A stretch of DNA of 64,000 nt, taken from NCBI GenBank assembly GCA_905160935.1, contig CAJHZI010000533.1:1228501-1292500 (forward strand), in the 5' to 3' direction. The notes under the pieces are model-generated. The model saw only the letters and a program-made list of their open reading frames with translations. It was not told the DNA's origin and did no database searches. Below are positions 48,089 through 59,883 of the stretch, piece by piece. The position numbers and the translations under genes were made by a program. This stretch comes from Enchytraeus crypticus. Lineage: Eukaryota > Annelida > Clitellata > Enchytraeida > Enchytraeidae. Within the stretch, counting starts at the first letter, position 1; every line of letters begins with the position of its first letter.

Positions 48089-49855
48089 TAGGGTGTCCTT
48101 AAAAATAAATTTTTTAATCGACCTGTTCTCCAAGGTCCTATTTGGTTCCATTCCCTTCAAAAACATCACAAAAAAAGTTTGAGACAAAATATTAATATTC
48201 AGGACTTGCCCGTCATCAAACTTTCATTGTCTATTCTACATGTAAATTTTCAACACATATACATAGCATAATGTATATTTAGGTCTTGCAGCAGTTCACC
48301 TACTTATATGTCCTCCACTTATCTAGATTACAGCACAATGATCTCTTCCTTTACATATGCTAAGCACTGTTAATGATCTTGGGATTTATTGCGGCCTTGA
48401 ACTTTGGACGGAACTCTCCTCTGCGGGAATGGAGAACAAGTTGCGATGATCTTCCACAACTTGTATAAGGAATTGTTTTTGCTCATCACATCTCGTAATG
48501 GAGGATTTGAAGTGCTGAATGAGGGCTGCACTGCGTCCAGCTATGTCCCTGACAACGGTGAGAGATTTGCAGATATCTTGGCACCTCACATAATCTTCTT
48601 GATTAATTAACTCGCTTGGATCGACTTAAAGAATTGAATCTGATAGATCCAAGTTATGTAACGGGATAACAGTTTTCTTTTTGTTATGAAATCATGCAGT
48701 CGATCTCTTTGCTGATGGTCGGGTAAACAGAGTGATGCACTTTAGTGGTTCGTCGGAGCCTTCTTTATTCCTCAAGGCTGCTACCATTACAAACATTTAG
48801 CCACTTGCCTCCACTCACACGTCAATGTCAAAGAAACTTATATTACTACCGTCCCGGATAAGTATCATACGTGGCGTCCAAACGCTTTCATTACAGCATT
48901 AGAGATGCACTAGAAAGAGAGAGAGAGAGAGCGAGCAGAGAAATACTCTATTGGTCCTAGGCCCAATGACAGCTGATGAAGTTTGACCCAAGAGCGGACA
49001 TAGATAAAGGCAACAGACAAACATTCTTCAAATATTCCCTTTGCTATAAGGTAATGATCCACGTGATCCACTGGACCGCAGCTCTAGAGGGTACGCACCT
49101 TTAAACCACCACATCTCCAGCGAGTAAACCGCTCTCGCAATCCAGCGGCCTCGATAGTCTGTGTGGAGGATTGGATTATAGGATGGTTATGGTTGTTTCC
49201 AGTAGTTCCTGGTAATCATTGGGCTTAAGTATTTGAAACTCCTCCTGTTGTGCCATTACTAAATTTAAGACGTCGTTATTCCACGGACTCACTGTCATTG
49301 ATGTGTTCTCGTCATCTGAGAAGGGCGGAAGGCAGCTTGATTAATTTGAGACCAATATTCACGAAAATGAATGAAACGTTCCATGTTTGAAGATTTTGAA
49401 ATGTCTTTGATACTGAACATTTATTCCGACATTATTTCAGTAATATGATGCTGACAATCAATGTTCAACAGAGGACTTTCAACGAATTCAGCTTCCTGTC
49501 GGACGCAAACTCCTCCTTGCACCCCAGTATTGAAGACAGTTTTATCAACACTCTTATTAGGTCACATAACCCTCATTAATCCATAGTATCACGATGTGTC
49601 AACAGCCTTAGTACAAAATTACTAATAATAATGATAATAATAATAACATTAATCTTGAAACTTGGCCAAATAAGTCAAGCTAAACAATGCAAAATATAAT
49701 GCAAATCTTAAAGTCAGTTGCGCAAGTTCTAAATATTGTCCGATTTAGTTTTCATTTTCATATTTATTGTTTTTAGCCTAGTGAAACCAAATGAAGGGTT
49801 GGAGAAAGTTTAAAAATAAATTTTCAAAATCACCATTATAGATGGGACCACCCTA
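48089..49855 (-). mobile_element. DNA transposon with decayed transposase-like gene
   Basis: Ends are short inverted repeats: TAGGGTGTCC at 48089 and the reverse complement of TAGGGTGGTCC ending at 49855, each followed inward by an A/T-rich AAAAATAAATTTT-like stretch. The same 9-15-bp minisatellite continues on both outer sides, so the element landed in it. On the minus strand, separate pieces read like one protein: CQHHITEI, ERFIHFREYWSQI, NDYQELLETTITIL, RGRWIARAVYSLEMWWFKG, and a last open piece at 48386-48589 with VVRDIAGRSAALIQHFKSS and DEQKQFLIQVVEDHR. I have seen this order in uncharacterised transposon-like proteins of arthropods but cannot name the superfamily. The gene is interrupted several times and is dead. 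Confidence 0.7.
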
Positions 49856-49920
49856 CTACCCATCCTACCTATCCTACCCATCCTACCCATACTACCTATC
49901 TTACCCATCCTACCCATGCT
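49856..49920. repeat. CCTACCCAT minisatellite, right part
   Basis: Resumes with the same units after the transposon. Confidence 0.93.
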
Positions 49921-50024
49921 CGGATTGGCCCATGATTGGCAGCGTATATGTTCACGAAAAAGTGCTGGACAACAGTACAGCTGTAGAATAGAGAGTGGAA
50001 GAAAAGCGATCTACAGTAAAAGCT

Positions 50025-50150
50025 AAGCTAAGGTTAACATCAGTTTCCTCACTCGAAAGCGATTTCAGTGACGGGCGAGCCCAGGATTTGAACCCCTCAC
50101 ATTCTGATCCGCGGTCGAATATCTAACCGACATTGCCATTGGCTCCAGCC
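50025..50150 (-). mobile_element. SINE A copy
   Basis: Head to tail in order on the minus strand, next to the DNA transposon region. Confidence 0.82.
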
Positions 50151-50499
50151 TAAGAATCCTAAGATCTAAGATTCTTACGAGAGGCCTCAGAGATAATCTA
50201 CCTCTAATCCTCTCCAGGCTGGCTATTTTCCACAGTAATCTTTTAGAATTAACACGGATAAACGTGGATTTTATCCATGCACGCTGGAACATTTTAAGAT
50301 TGATGTTATTTCTGTGGAGATGAAATGTTTAGTGATAGGCAGACTTGTAGCACAAGTGACGGGGTAGTGGGAATTTTATGAGAGATAACTTGACTATGAG
50401 AGAGAACTCGATGAGCGAACCTTCTCTACGGTCTACCAGAGATAACTAGACGCTAAATACTATAGCTGCCAATCTCATCGTTCTCATATAGTGCGAATA

Positions 50500-51545
50500 C
50501 CTCAAAGCGCCGTGCTTAGAGGCATCAGGTAACGTCACGAAGTTTTAATTAATAAAACCTGATGTTAACTGAACTCTCGTGGGTTCGATTCTCGGTCGCG
50601 CTGATTTGAGAGTAAAATCTCGGACATTCACAGGACTGGTTAAACTCAGTGACGGATTTCGTCCTTGGACGCCTGAAGCACTTTCAATGGGGCCCCCGAA
50701 AAATCTCACCCTAAGCCTAAGCCTAAGCCCAACCCTAGACCTAATCATTAACCCCTTTTCGACTCAATTACGTTTAACTAGATATAAAAAATCAACCAGC
50801 TACAAATAGAGATCAAATACAGAGATAGGATAATACTATTAACATTTAAAAAGTAATAAAGTGTTCCCGTCTTTCCCACAGTCCGTAAAAAGGTTTGTAT
50901 ATATGATCAATATCTTAGTTCAATATAGTAATTCGTTACAACTGCAAAGCTCATTGCCAACTACGAGATAATACTTAGAAAATCAATAAATTCCAAGTAG
51001 GTCTTCAATTGTATTAATATTCTTTCATTGCCAATGACTATGTTGTAGGCCTAATTATTGATCAATATTTGATAAAGAATTAATATCTGCAAAGTCTTTT
51101 TATTTTAAGTTAATTGTATCAGGGTAGTGGTAACCCTTTGAAGCCTAAAGAATTTTTTTAAAATCTCGGGAGGCTTTTGGATGGGGGGGGGCTCAGCACG
51201 TGATGAAAATGCTTCAAGGTAAATCCGGCCCTGGTTACGCGGAAAATGAAACAAATTGCCAAATGTTATAAACATATGTATTATATAATGTTACTGAGCT
51301 GTAACTCATTAAAACTATAGTTAAACTAGATTACTTATAGCTGCTTTACTAGTATATACTATACTATTAGTTTAATGTATGCATTTAAATTATATTCGTA
51401 TGTTCAATTTCGTTAGTTCGTATGTTATCGATCTGCGGTTGTCAAATTTTTATGAAATAAACGCAGGTACTAATTAATTATTTATTTAGAGTGATAGGTA
51501 TCAAAATAGTTGATCATTTCCTATAATCCTTGCAATTCATGTTCA
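50500..51545 (+). mobile_element. SINE C copy split by a hAT-like insertion
   Basis: The head (50500-50646) has the B box GGGTTCGATTC. The body resumes at 51234 (GTTACGCGGAAAATG) and runs to about 51545. Confidence 0.75.
50647..51233. mobile_element. hAT-like non-autonomous DNA transposon
   Basis: Begins CAGTGACGGATTT and ends as the reverse complement of CAGGGCCGGATTTACC, a hAT-type terminal inverted repeat. The flanking 8 bases, GTTAAACT and GTTACGCG, look like a diverged target-site duplication; an uninterrupted SINE C copy has GTTACGTG there. No transposase is present. Confidence 0.75.
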
Positions 51546-52167
51546 CTTTACCAACGCGATTGTATCTAAACCTGCGCAGCGACGCGTTCTGTACAGATCT
51601 ACTTTCTATACTTCCTCAAGCCGCAAAACTTACATCATACTAGCATAATTTTGAAATGAACTCAGTAGCACAGGGCCTAATCATAACTACCGACTTATAC
51701 AATACTTAATCCATTTACTATGATTTAATTAATTTAATTTATGACTTAATCGTAACTTAATTACACTGCTATGACAAGGTAGACCACGGGTGGTGATATA
51801 ATACATGTACTAGCAACACTCATGTCGTAATATTGCTCGCCGTTGGTCTGAAATGAATTTCGCTAATTACTTTTCACTATGAGACTCTACTCGACGAAAT
51901 TATTACAACGGGAAGATTTACAAGCTATGGACGATTATGAGTTAATTATAATCAACTGGACTACGTACGATCGTGTAAGGTACGTTCAGTAGGTTAGCAT
52001 TACGAGGCGTGTAGGCCGGTTATCTTAGAGTGTTCACGACTTTCAGACAGCCGCCGATCAGCCAAACACAGCAGATAGGCCTAGATAGATGTGTTTATGA
52101 ATCTGTAGATGTCTTTTCTTCTTTATTTATTACTATCTCTCTCTCTCTCTCTCACACACACACTCAC

Positions 52168-52208
<41 letters not shown>

Positions 52209-52533
52209 AAATCTCTATCTATCTGAATATGTCTATCACTCATAATCTGTATACATATCTCACTCTCTTTTTCATTCGTCTCCTTTGGCAGCTACCTACA
52301 TGTAAATTGTTCAGAGCTTTCGTTCATGACAACGTTGAGCGCTCTTAAACCAAAGTCAATCCAAAGAGCACAAAGTGCTTTAAATAGTGTAAATCCGATC
52401 ATTTTATACTGAGAAGATTATTATTATGCTTGTTAAATCTTGGGCACAATGCATGAAAATCTATTAGGTCTCTATATTCCTGTGCTTGCCTATACTGTGC
52501 TCACATATTGCGATAATGTACATTTATAAATTT

Positions 52534-52582
<49 letters not shown>

Positions 52583-53684
52583 GCTTTAGCGAGACACAAA
52601 GAAAATGGAAGACACCGAAACATATTTTCATGCATACCGACCGAAACAGAGTAAAAGAACTACAGATACAAGTACTTATCGTATGGGCACACCTATACTT
52701 TTAATCCCAATTGGCGATAAGACAGTGACATACTCGTCGAATGCTAGGCTTTGTGATGAACCACAAAGAATATATTGTAACAATATTAACCAACTAGCAG
52801 CTATAGGCCTACCTCACTTATAAAATTAAACTATATTCGAGCCAATCTCATAAGTCTCTGTGCAATTGCACGTTAAGTAGATTTAAGATTATATCATACG
52901 CACAGGAGAGATATCATATAATAAAAGAGGGACTGGGGTAAATGGAGCCCCAGACAGGCATAGAGGAAGTAGAGGTAATCGTTAGAATTGTTCAAGGGTA
53001 TTCGTCCACGTAAAATGTTTGCAAATCCTCCCTTTCCCCATTCGTTTGTATTGTAAAATTCCGTATATTAACAAATTACTACTTGAATCTAGGTTCTATA
53101 TAAATATTATTATGTTTTATTAATATTATTATTACAATTATTATTATTTCTATGTATATTATTAATATTATTATTACAATTATTATTATTTCTATGTATA
53201 TTATTATTATGACCATCTATTATTAGGCCTATTATATGATTAATGATTTCATGAATTGAAAAGTACTGAACACATTTTATTCAATTCTAGATGTAGGTCA
53301 ACAACATCTGCAGCGTAAGGTATAGCTGATCTTTGGTCTATTACCAGTGCAGAGATTAAATTCTTTGAAATTGCTTTACTTCATCGTTATCTATGGCAGG
53401 GTATGTAAGAAGTCTGATGTTTGGTCTCTCTCGCTTTAGGGTGTGGGATACATTTCCACATCGACGTTACTTCTGTGCATGATAATAATATATGATGATC
53501 TCTTTATATATTCGTCGTGGAATCGTCAAATTCGTCGTCTTGTATTAAAGCTAACAAATGGTAATGTTAACGTCAGTTTCATCTACCATAGTTAGCGAAA
53601 TTGAGTTTGGTCTGATGATTGGTCTCAATTAAAGGAACAAGAATTAAAGTACAAAGCAGATCTAACGACAACATACTGTACAAT
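51546..53684. other. No gene recognised
   Basis: AT-rich, with CT/CA (52136-52206) and AG (52540-52580) runs. A 37-codon open stretch from an ATG at 51879 ends near a possible GTACGT donor, too little to call. Confidence 0.45.
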
Positions 53685-53887
53685 ACGATACAATGCAATT
53701 GATGCAATGCATTACACTGTATCGCAACGTAACGCAACACAACACAGCACAATTCAATACGATACGATACAATACCATACAATACAAAGCAATACAATGC
53801 ACTGCAACGCAATGAAACGAACAGCAACGCAGCACAACAGAACATAATACAATGCAATACAATACAATACGATACAATATCTCTCTC
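53685..53887. repeat. Degenerate CAATA/CGATA pentanucleotide array
   Basis: Reverse-strand counterpart of the TATTG/TACTG array in F-box intron 1. Continues at 53955-54065 after a LINE end. Confidence 0.88.
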
Positions 53888-53955
53888 TCTTAGTGCACTG
53901 CCTACTTGCAGGTCCATGGTATATAACGTTTCCACTCTTCTCTGTCTTCCGTATA
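53888..53955 (-). mobile_element. RTE LINE 3' end fragment
   Basis: Holds the 3' terminal stretch (GTGCACTGCCTACTTGCAGG read on the plus strand) with a CT run beside it, embedded in a pentanucleotide array. Confidence 0.75.
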
Positions 53956-54269
53956 TTATATTGTATTGTATTGTATACAATATAATGCAATATAATACAA
54001 TGTAATCCTATACTATGCCATGCTATGCTATGCAATGCTATGCTATACTATGCTATACTATTGCCTGTTTTTAAATCTCCTTGGCTGTGAGATTGATCGG
54101 TTATAGTTCTTTTAGAATTCTCTTGCGCGAGCAATTTTTGTAGTTCCACGTAGGCCTACTCACATGTTACGTACTCACGCCTATTTTAAAGTCTAAATTT
54201 TAAAGATTAAAGAGCGTGCCATTTACAAAATAGCTTCGTTAACCTACAAGTCCATCACCATCCTGCACA

Positions 54270-54735
54270 AACTTGTATGTCTCACTTGATTAAAGTGATG
54301 CAACCTGCTGTTACTCGGTCTTCTAAATTAATTACTCTTATTAGATCTAGCTTAATTAGGGCTACCTTCACGCTCTAATCTATCTAATCGTTCTTTCCAG
54401 CATGCTGCACCGCAGATTTGAAATTCTCGTCCATCCAATCTTCGGAAGTTTTCGTTTGGGTCACATTGGCCTTTGCTTTCATATGAACAGTTTCATAGGC
54501 AGTTGAAGACATATTTTTCCATTTATCTTAATTTTCCATCAGTGTCCATGAGTTGCGACCAGCGCCTAAACATCCTTTTCTTTAATTTCCTTTACTTTGG
54601 ACTGATTTTCTAGATTTTGGAATTTGCACCGTTCTTGGACCTTCATGTTGCTCGCCGGTTTGATTTTATCTCAATAGTACTCGATGTTGTCATTGATGAC
54701 TGTAGCACTCTAATTGCTTGTGTTATTGTTACTAT
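54270..54735 (+). mobile_element. LINE 3' end with 3' UTR
   Basis: A stretch near 54400-54530 encodes HAAPQI-NSRPSNLRKF then FHRQLKTYFF, a non-LTR C-terminus. A 3' UTR follows (CTTTGGACTGATTTTC to GTAGCACTCTAATTG) and a TTATTGTT-type tail. Confidence 0.65.
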
Positions 54736-54774
54736 CATAGTAATTAAGGAACTGCATGCATGCCCGTAAGTGCA

Positions 54775-54925
54775 GCAATAATAATAAAAACAACAATTAG
54801 AGTGCTACAGTCATCAATGACTACATCGAGCACTATTTAGACAAAACCAAGCCGGCGAGCAAAAAGAAGGTCCAAAAACGGTGCAAATTCCAAAATCCAG
54901 AAATTCAGTCCAAAGTAAAGGGAAT
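54775..54925 (-). mobile_element. Inverted copy of the same LINE 3' UTR
   Basis: Reverse complement of 54585-54735 with modest divergence. Tails face each other across about 40 bases. Confidence 0.8.
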
Positions 54926-55429
54926 TAAAGAAAAGGTGTGAAACTTAGTAACCAGATCCGCTACCAAAGACGCTCTGAAATGTAAACAGAAATTGCCTTA
55001 AAATGTATTTTATAAGTTTTAAATTACTTTCTGTAGAAGTAATCTTATAATTGGGAGTCAATTCTATAGAGGCTATAGTATAAATTAAGAGATAACAAGT
55101 AGGCTACATTCACCCAGTGAAGTTAAATAGGGAGCAACCAACAAAATTGATTTCACTTTACACTCAGTGGCGTAGTAACCAGATCCGCTACCAAAGACGC
55201 TCTGAAATGTAAACAGATATTGCCTTGAATTGTATTTTATAAGTTTTAAATTACTTTCTGTAGACCTTTCAACCTACCAAAAATAAAGTAAATGCGGAGT
55301 TTCTGAAAACATAGTGTCAATTTCTCACTATATTAGTATTCAAAATAATTCTGCCTATTTACTGCAGTCGAAGAAGAAACTAAGTTAACTAACTATTCAT
55401 ACTACATTAAAGTCATAAAATTTTAATGT

Positions 55430-55680
55430 CTCAATAGCGTAGTCGTTAGAGGTGTCAGGTAAGGCCATGGAATTATAAATGACAGATCCTGAGGTGAATT
55501 TAACTCTCGTGGGTTCGATTCCCGACTGCGCTGAGTTGAGAGTAAAATCTCCTTACATTCACAGCTAGGACTGGTTACGTGGAAATTGGTCTAAATTGCA
55601 TATAAGAGTTTAAACATTTAGTATTAAAAATGATGGCTATCCACACGTTTAATCACTTCGCTATATTGCGTGTCATTATT
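55430..55680 (+). mobile_element. SINE C, tRNA-derived, near full length
   Basis: A-box-like TAGCGTAGTCGTTAGAG and B box GGGTTCGATTCCC about 50 bases apart, then a 150-base body ending TTTAATCACTTCGCTAT. Confidence 0.8.
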
Positions 55681-56326
55681 ATTATTAATTATAATAATAC
55701 TATATAATATATAACTTTATTGTGGATCATCAAGTCCAGCTCCGCTTGTCGTCACGGCGGGATTTAGCGCACATGTTTTAGTTGCGCGTCAACAATCAAA
55801 GTTAAGCTAAGTCGACCTCGGTTAGTACATGGTTAGGTCACTTGGGTGACCACCTTGGAAGACCCAATGTTGACAGCTTCGAATGAAAATATACAGGGTG
55901 ATGGAAGGTTCTTCTTAAATCGGCGCCGGTTGCAATTGAAGTGCCACCAAAAAGGTAAAGATTACTAATAACCATGGAGAGGAAGGAGAAAATGGGTCCT
56001 AAATAAGCATCTGTGCTTCCTGACCCAGTGTGCCATTTTATTATGTCACTACCAAGGAGTATGAGTCAGAATGTAACCTGTTGAGGGGAGAAGGATGATA
56101 GGGATGTCGATGATGATGATGAGTATAAATGATGTTGCCAATTGACCTGATCAATCCTCTAGAAACAAGATCACGACTTCTGCCTGCAATACTCGCTGTG
56201 AACGACCCTGACAGTGGCGCAACATGGCACAGCGACTCTTGAAACTTCTTGAGTCATCATGATAATAATCCTGATAATAAGTCCCTTAATGTAATAATAA
56301 TAATAGTAATTGCAATAGTAGTAATG

Positions 56327-56365
<39 letters not shown>

Positions 56366-56594
56366 CTAACTATATTAACTACTTTTAAAAATTAAAAAAT
56401 TCAGTTAAATGCTCGGTTGATACTACAAGTAATACTTTCAGAAGCAATCTGGCTGAATTTTGAATCAATCGTTTCCTGTTTATCATATAAGCATACTACC
56501 CATCAGGACCCATTATACTAATAATATATTATACTAAGAGTGGTCTGATGCTAAAATTATATTAACTGTCTAGATTTAATATATATCCTGTATG

Positions 56595-56820
56595 TAGAGC
56601 ATCCGATTGCATCATGAGGTTTTAAAAGACTTTCAGAAGTTGTGGTCCGTGGGAAGGATTCTCTTGTGAACACATCAGTGTGTAATACTGCGAACATTCA
56701 CTGGCATTCTGACTTGGGAAATTGAGACTAAATGAATTACCGATGACAAAAACAGGAGTTGAAATAAGATAGATATCATCACAGACGACTGTTTCACTCT
56801 GTTCACTCTGATATATGTTT
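56595..56820 (+). mobile_element. Decayed SINE C copy
   Basis: Keeps the body order (GCGAACATTCACTGGC, GATAGATATCATC, GACTGTTTCACT) with a poor tRNA head. A long TA array follows. Confidence 0.55.
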
Positions 56821-56821
56821 A

Positions 56822-56834
56822 ACCTATATATATA

Positions 56835-56883
<49 letters not shown>

Positions 56884-56906
56884 ATATATATTATATATAT
56901 ATATTA

Positions 56907-56948
<42 letters not shown>

Positions 56949-57040
56949 CATATATAATTACTTATATATATATAGAAATTGTATATATACATGTATATAT
57001 AATATATATATATATTATATACATGAATATATACTGTATA

Positions 57041-57102
<62 letters not shown>
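56822..57102. repeat. Long TA-rich microsatellite
   Basis: About 280 bases of TA runs with short breaks. Confidence 0.95.
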
Positions 57103-58374
57103 ATTAGTCTAAATTTGTTCAGCATTTTATATTTTCATAGTTTCTTGATGACGACGATTGAATGCAGAATATTTCAATACTATGATATCGAATGGATTGG
57201 GAAAAGAAAGTAAATGATATTGTTAAGGAAACGGATGCAAATCTTTCACAGGCTAGGGTTAGTATACAATAAAGTTTGTGTTACATTTTGTATTTTAGTT
57301 ACTTGCATTATACTTTACTTTAAAACTTTACTACTATTTTTATACTTTACAGTATAGAGTAATTACTGTACCTGGTGTTATAACTCAAATGACTATAAAT
57401 CTGAATTTACAATTTTTAATGATTTCATCTAATTATTTATTTATTTAATGTATGCATTAATCGAGGTAACTGCTTCACTTGTAAGGCAATTTAACGATGA
57501 CAGACCTATCCGGCAGACAGGTTAAAGGATACTCCTCAACGATATGTTTCATGATTTGAGGTTTGCCTGCAGTCACAAAGTTGTGAATCACGAATACCCC
57601 AGCGAACTCACTTTTTCTTCATCTACCATGACCCGTACGGAAACGATTAAGTTGACACCAACTTCCTCTATGGAGATTCATTCCTGAAAGGGCTTGAGAA
57701 GGATCCTGAATTAGATGATGGTTTCTTACATTCATTATCTGATGAATTTGGCCACATGACATTCTTATTGCCAAGTGGCTGACGGAATATCAATTTCTAA
57801 TTTTTTTACGTTGGTAATATGACTTTCTGTACGCTGTTAGAATGTAATATTTATACTGCATGTACCCATGTGAAAAAACGCAACACATCCAAGAAAAATG
57901 GCCACTTTTAACTGAACCTGGATTTGAGCCCCAACCTCTCAATCCTAAGGCAGATGTTCTACCAATGTACCATACACCTCTTAAGAAATCAATATATAAA
58001 AATTTCTTATATATGAAAAAGTGGTTTTAATTTGAAATATGAATATGATGACGCGAGTAAATTCATACTTGTCACAAATTTATACTCGCCAGATGACAGC
58101 GCTGTAATCATCGTTACTCAGACAGGACCTGCTCATAATATTTATAATATTCTAATAATATTCTAAATTCTGTTATACGATACATATTCTAGAGCCCACT
58201 TAAAGTAGATTGACAATCGGAATCTTTAATCTACGTTGAATTAAATTTCATACTTTGCATCAGATACCTCTTAAAAACGTATAAACTGCTGCCGCATAAC
58301 ATAATATGTCTCTTATATAGATCTATATAATCTATTCTTTCCTATTCGGGTAAAAATGTTAAATCTAGACTAGA
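57103..58374. other. No gene recognised
   Basis: AT-rich. 57900-57985 reads like a decayed reverse tRNA-type segment (GGATTTGAGCCCCAACC, CTACCAATGTACCATACACC) but is not a tRNA gene. Confidence 0.4.
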
Positions 58375-58748
58375 ATGACTAGAGTGACTAGAATGACTAG
58401 AGTGACTAGAATGACTAGAGTGACTAGAATGACTAGAATGACTAGAATGACTAGAATGACTAGAGTGACTAGAATGACTAGAGTGACTAGAATGACTAGA
58501 GTGACTAGAATGACTAGAGTGACTAGAATGACTAGAGTGACTAGAATGACTAGAGTGACTAGAATGACTAGAGTGACTAGAATGACTAGAATGAGATGAC
58601 TAGAATGACTAGAGTGACTAGAATGACTAGAGTGACTAGAATGACTAGAGTGACTAGAATGACTAGAGTGACTAGAATGACTAGAGTGACTAGAATGACT
58701 AGAGTGACTAGAATGACTAGAATGATTAGAATGACTAGAATGACTAGA
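58373..58748. repeat. Minisatellite of 9/18 bases
   Basis: About 41 copies of ACTAGAATG or ACTAGAGTG, mostly alternating, so the higher-order unit is 18 bases. Confidence 0.97.
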
Positions 58749-59035
58749 TTGCTGATAATGCCATAGAATTCATCTTTCTGTCTAATTATTCTTTTCAATA
58801 TTTTCAGAAGAAATTGAATTCATCACTAGGACGATCAATGCAGCTCGATATATATAAGAATGGTAAATTTTATCATTTGAAGTAACTAAAATAATTGTAT
58901 TACCTCATCACCAAGAGTTTTTAAAAAGTTAACAAATTATCCTTAGCTATGGAGCCACATGGTGTGGATGCTTCTGGAAAGTAGACTACAAATACATGTA
59001 TACTGTCAGTAATAAAGAGTAAATATGCATGCTGC

Positions 59036-59036
<1 letters not shown>

Positions 59037-59095
<59 letters not shown>

Positions 59096-59096
59096 T
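59037..59096. repeat. TA microsatellite
   Basis: Pure TA, then GCATATGTATATAC. Confidence 0.95.
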
Positions 59097-59139
59097 ATGT
59101 ATATACATACACACACATTGTAATATAATTTAATATAAT

Positions 59140-59345
59140 TGAGGAAAGCAATGGGAAACTTCAGAAGAGCCATATTTTAATAGCTATAAACTGTAGATGG
59201 TATGGATAAGCCTTTTGTGAAGCGATTAACTGCTTGATTTTTGGAGTGGTCTATGGAGCTTTAAAGTTGACTCTGAGTATCAATTTGTACCTTGGACCTC
59301 CACTTGGTAGAATGCTAGAGAGAGAGAGAGAGAGGGAGAGAGAGA
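59140..59345 (+). mobile_element. R2 repeat, 3' part
   Basis: GAGGAAAGCAATGGGAAAC to CCTCCACTTGGTAGAATGC, then AG repeats. Confidence 0.75.
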
Positions 59346-59691
59346 TATTACATCTGTCTAAGTTATGCAAGAGTTAACTATATATTATATGAGAAAACAG
59401 CATAAAATCAACAAACCAAACCCTGAAAAATTCTTATAATCTAGTCTGATTTCTATTGTAATGCAAAATTGAAATATTGCTATTTTAATAAATAGCAGTC
59501 CAACTTAAATGAGAACATCGATTATCTATCACTACTTGGTGTTGGCTCACATATTGGATATTAAGGGATAAATTTGAACATTAACAAAATGATTTTTAAA
59601 TGTGGCCATTTTGCTGTACTGAAATTAATATCTATAAATTCTTTTTGGCATTGCTTTTAAACAACTTCGTGGTGTTATTTTGTATACTAAA

Positions 59692-59883
59692 ATGGCAAAA
59701 TCTGGTGATGATGTATCAGGTATGCTATCACAAAACCTATCAAGACCTGTCACTAGTGATCCATACAGTGCTCTGGGTAGACCTACCTTGACATTTCAGA
59801 CAAGTCAACATCTGGTTAACTCAATGAATCCTACTGGTAATGGTCACATCGGAGTTTCTGATAAAGTGTATTCACAGCATAAT
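59692..59883 (+). CDS. Coiled-coil gene exon 1
   Basis: Sixty-four codons from ATG to a consensus GTAAGT donor, phase 0. Confidence 0.7.

Noticed and set aside
47891-48187. Met/Gly/Arg-rich frame on the minus strand
   Set aside because: Produced by the CCTACCCAT satellite and crosses the end of the DNA transposon.
51879-51990. 37-codon frame starting MRLYSTKLLQ before a possible GTACGT donor
   Set aside because: A first exon is possible, but no downstream exon fits and the length is within chance.
52605-52823. 72-codon frame starting MEDTETYFHAYRP
   Set aside because: Follows an AG array and has no homology or exon partners I can see.
55430-55530. tRNA gene with a good B box
   Set aside because: It is the head of SINE C, repeated in several places with the same downstream body.
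58375-58599. Open frame of Thr-Arg-Met/Val repeats
   Set aside because: A nine-base satellite keeps any frame without stops open; the reverse strand is open as well.
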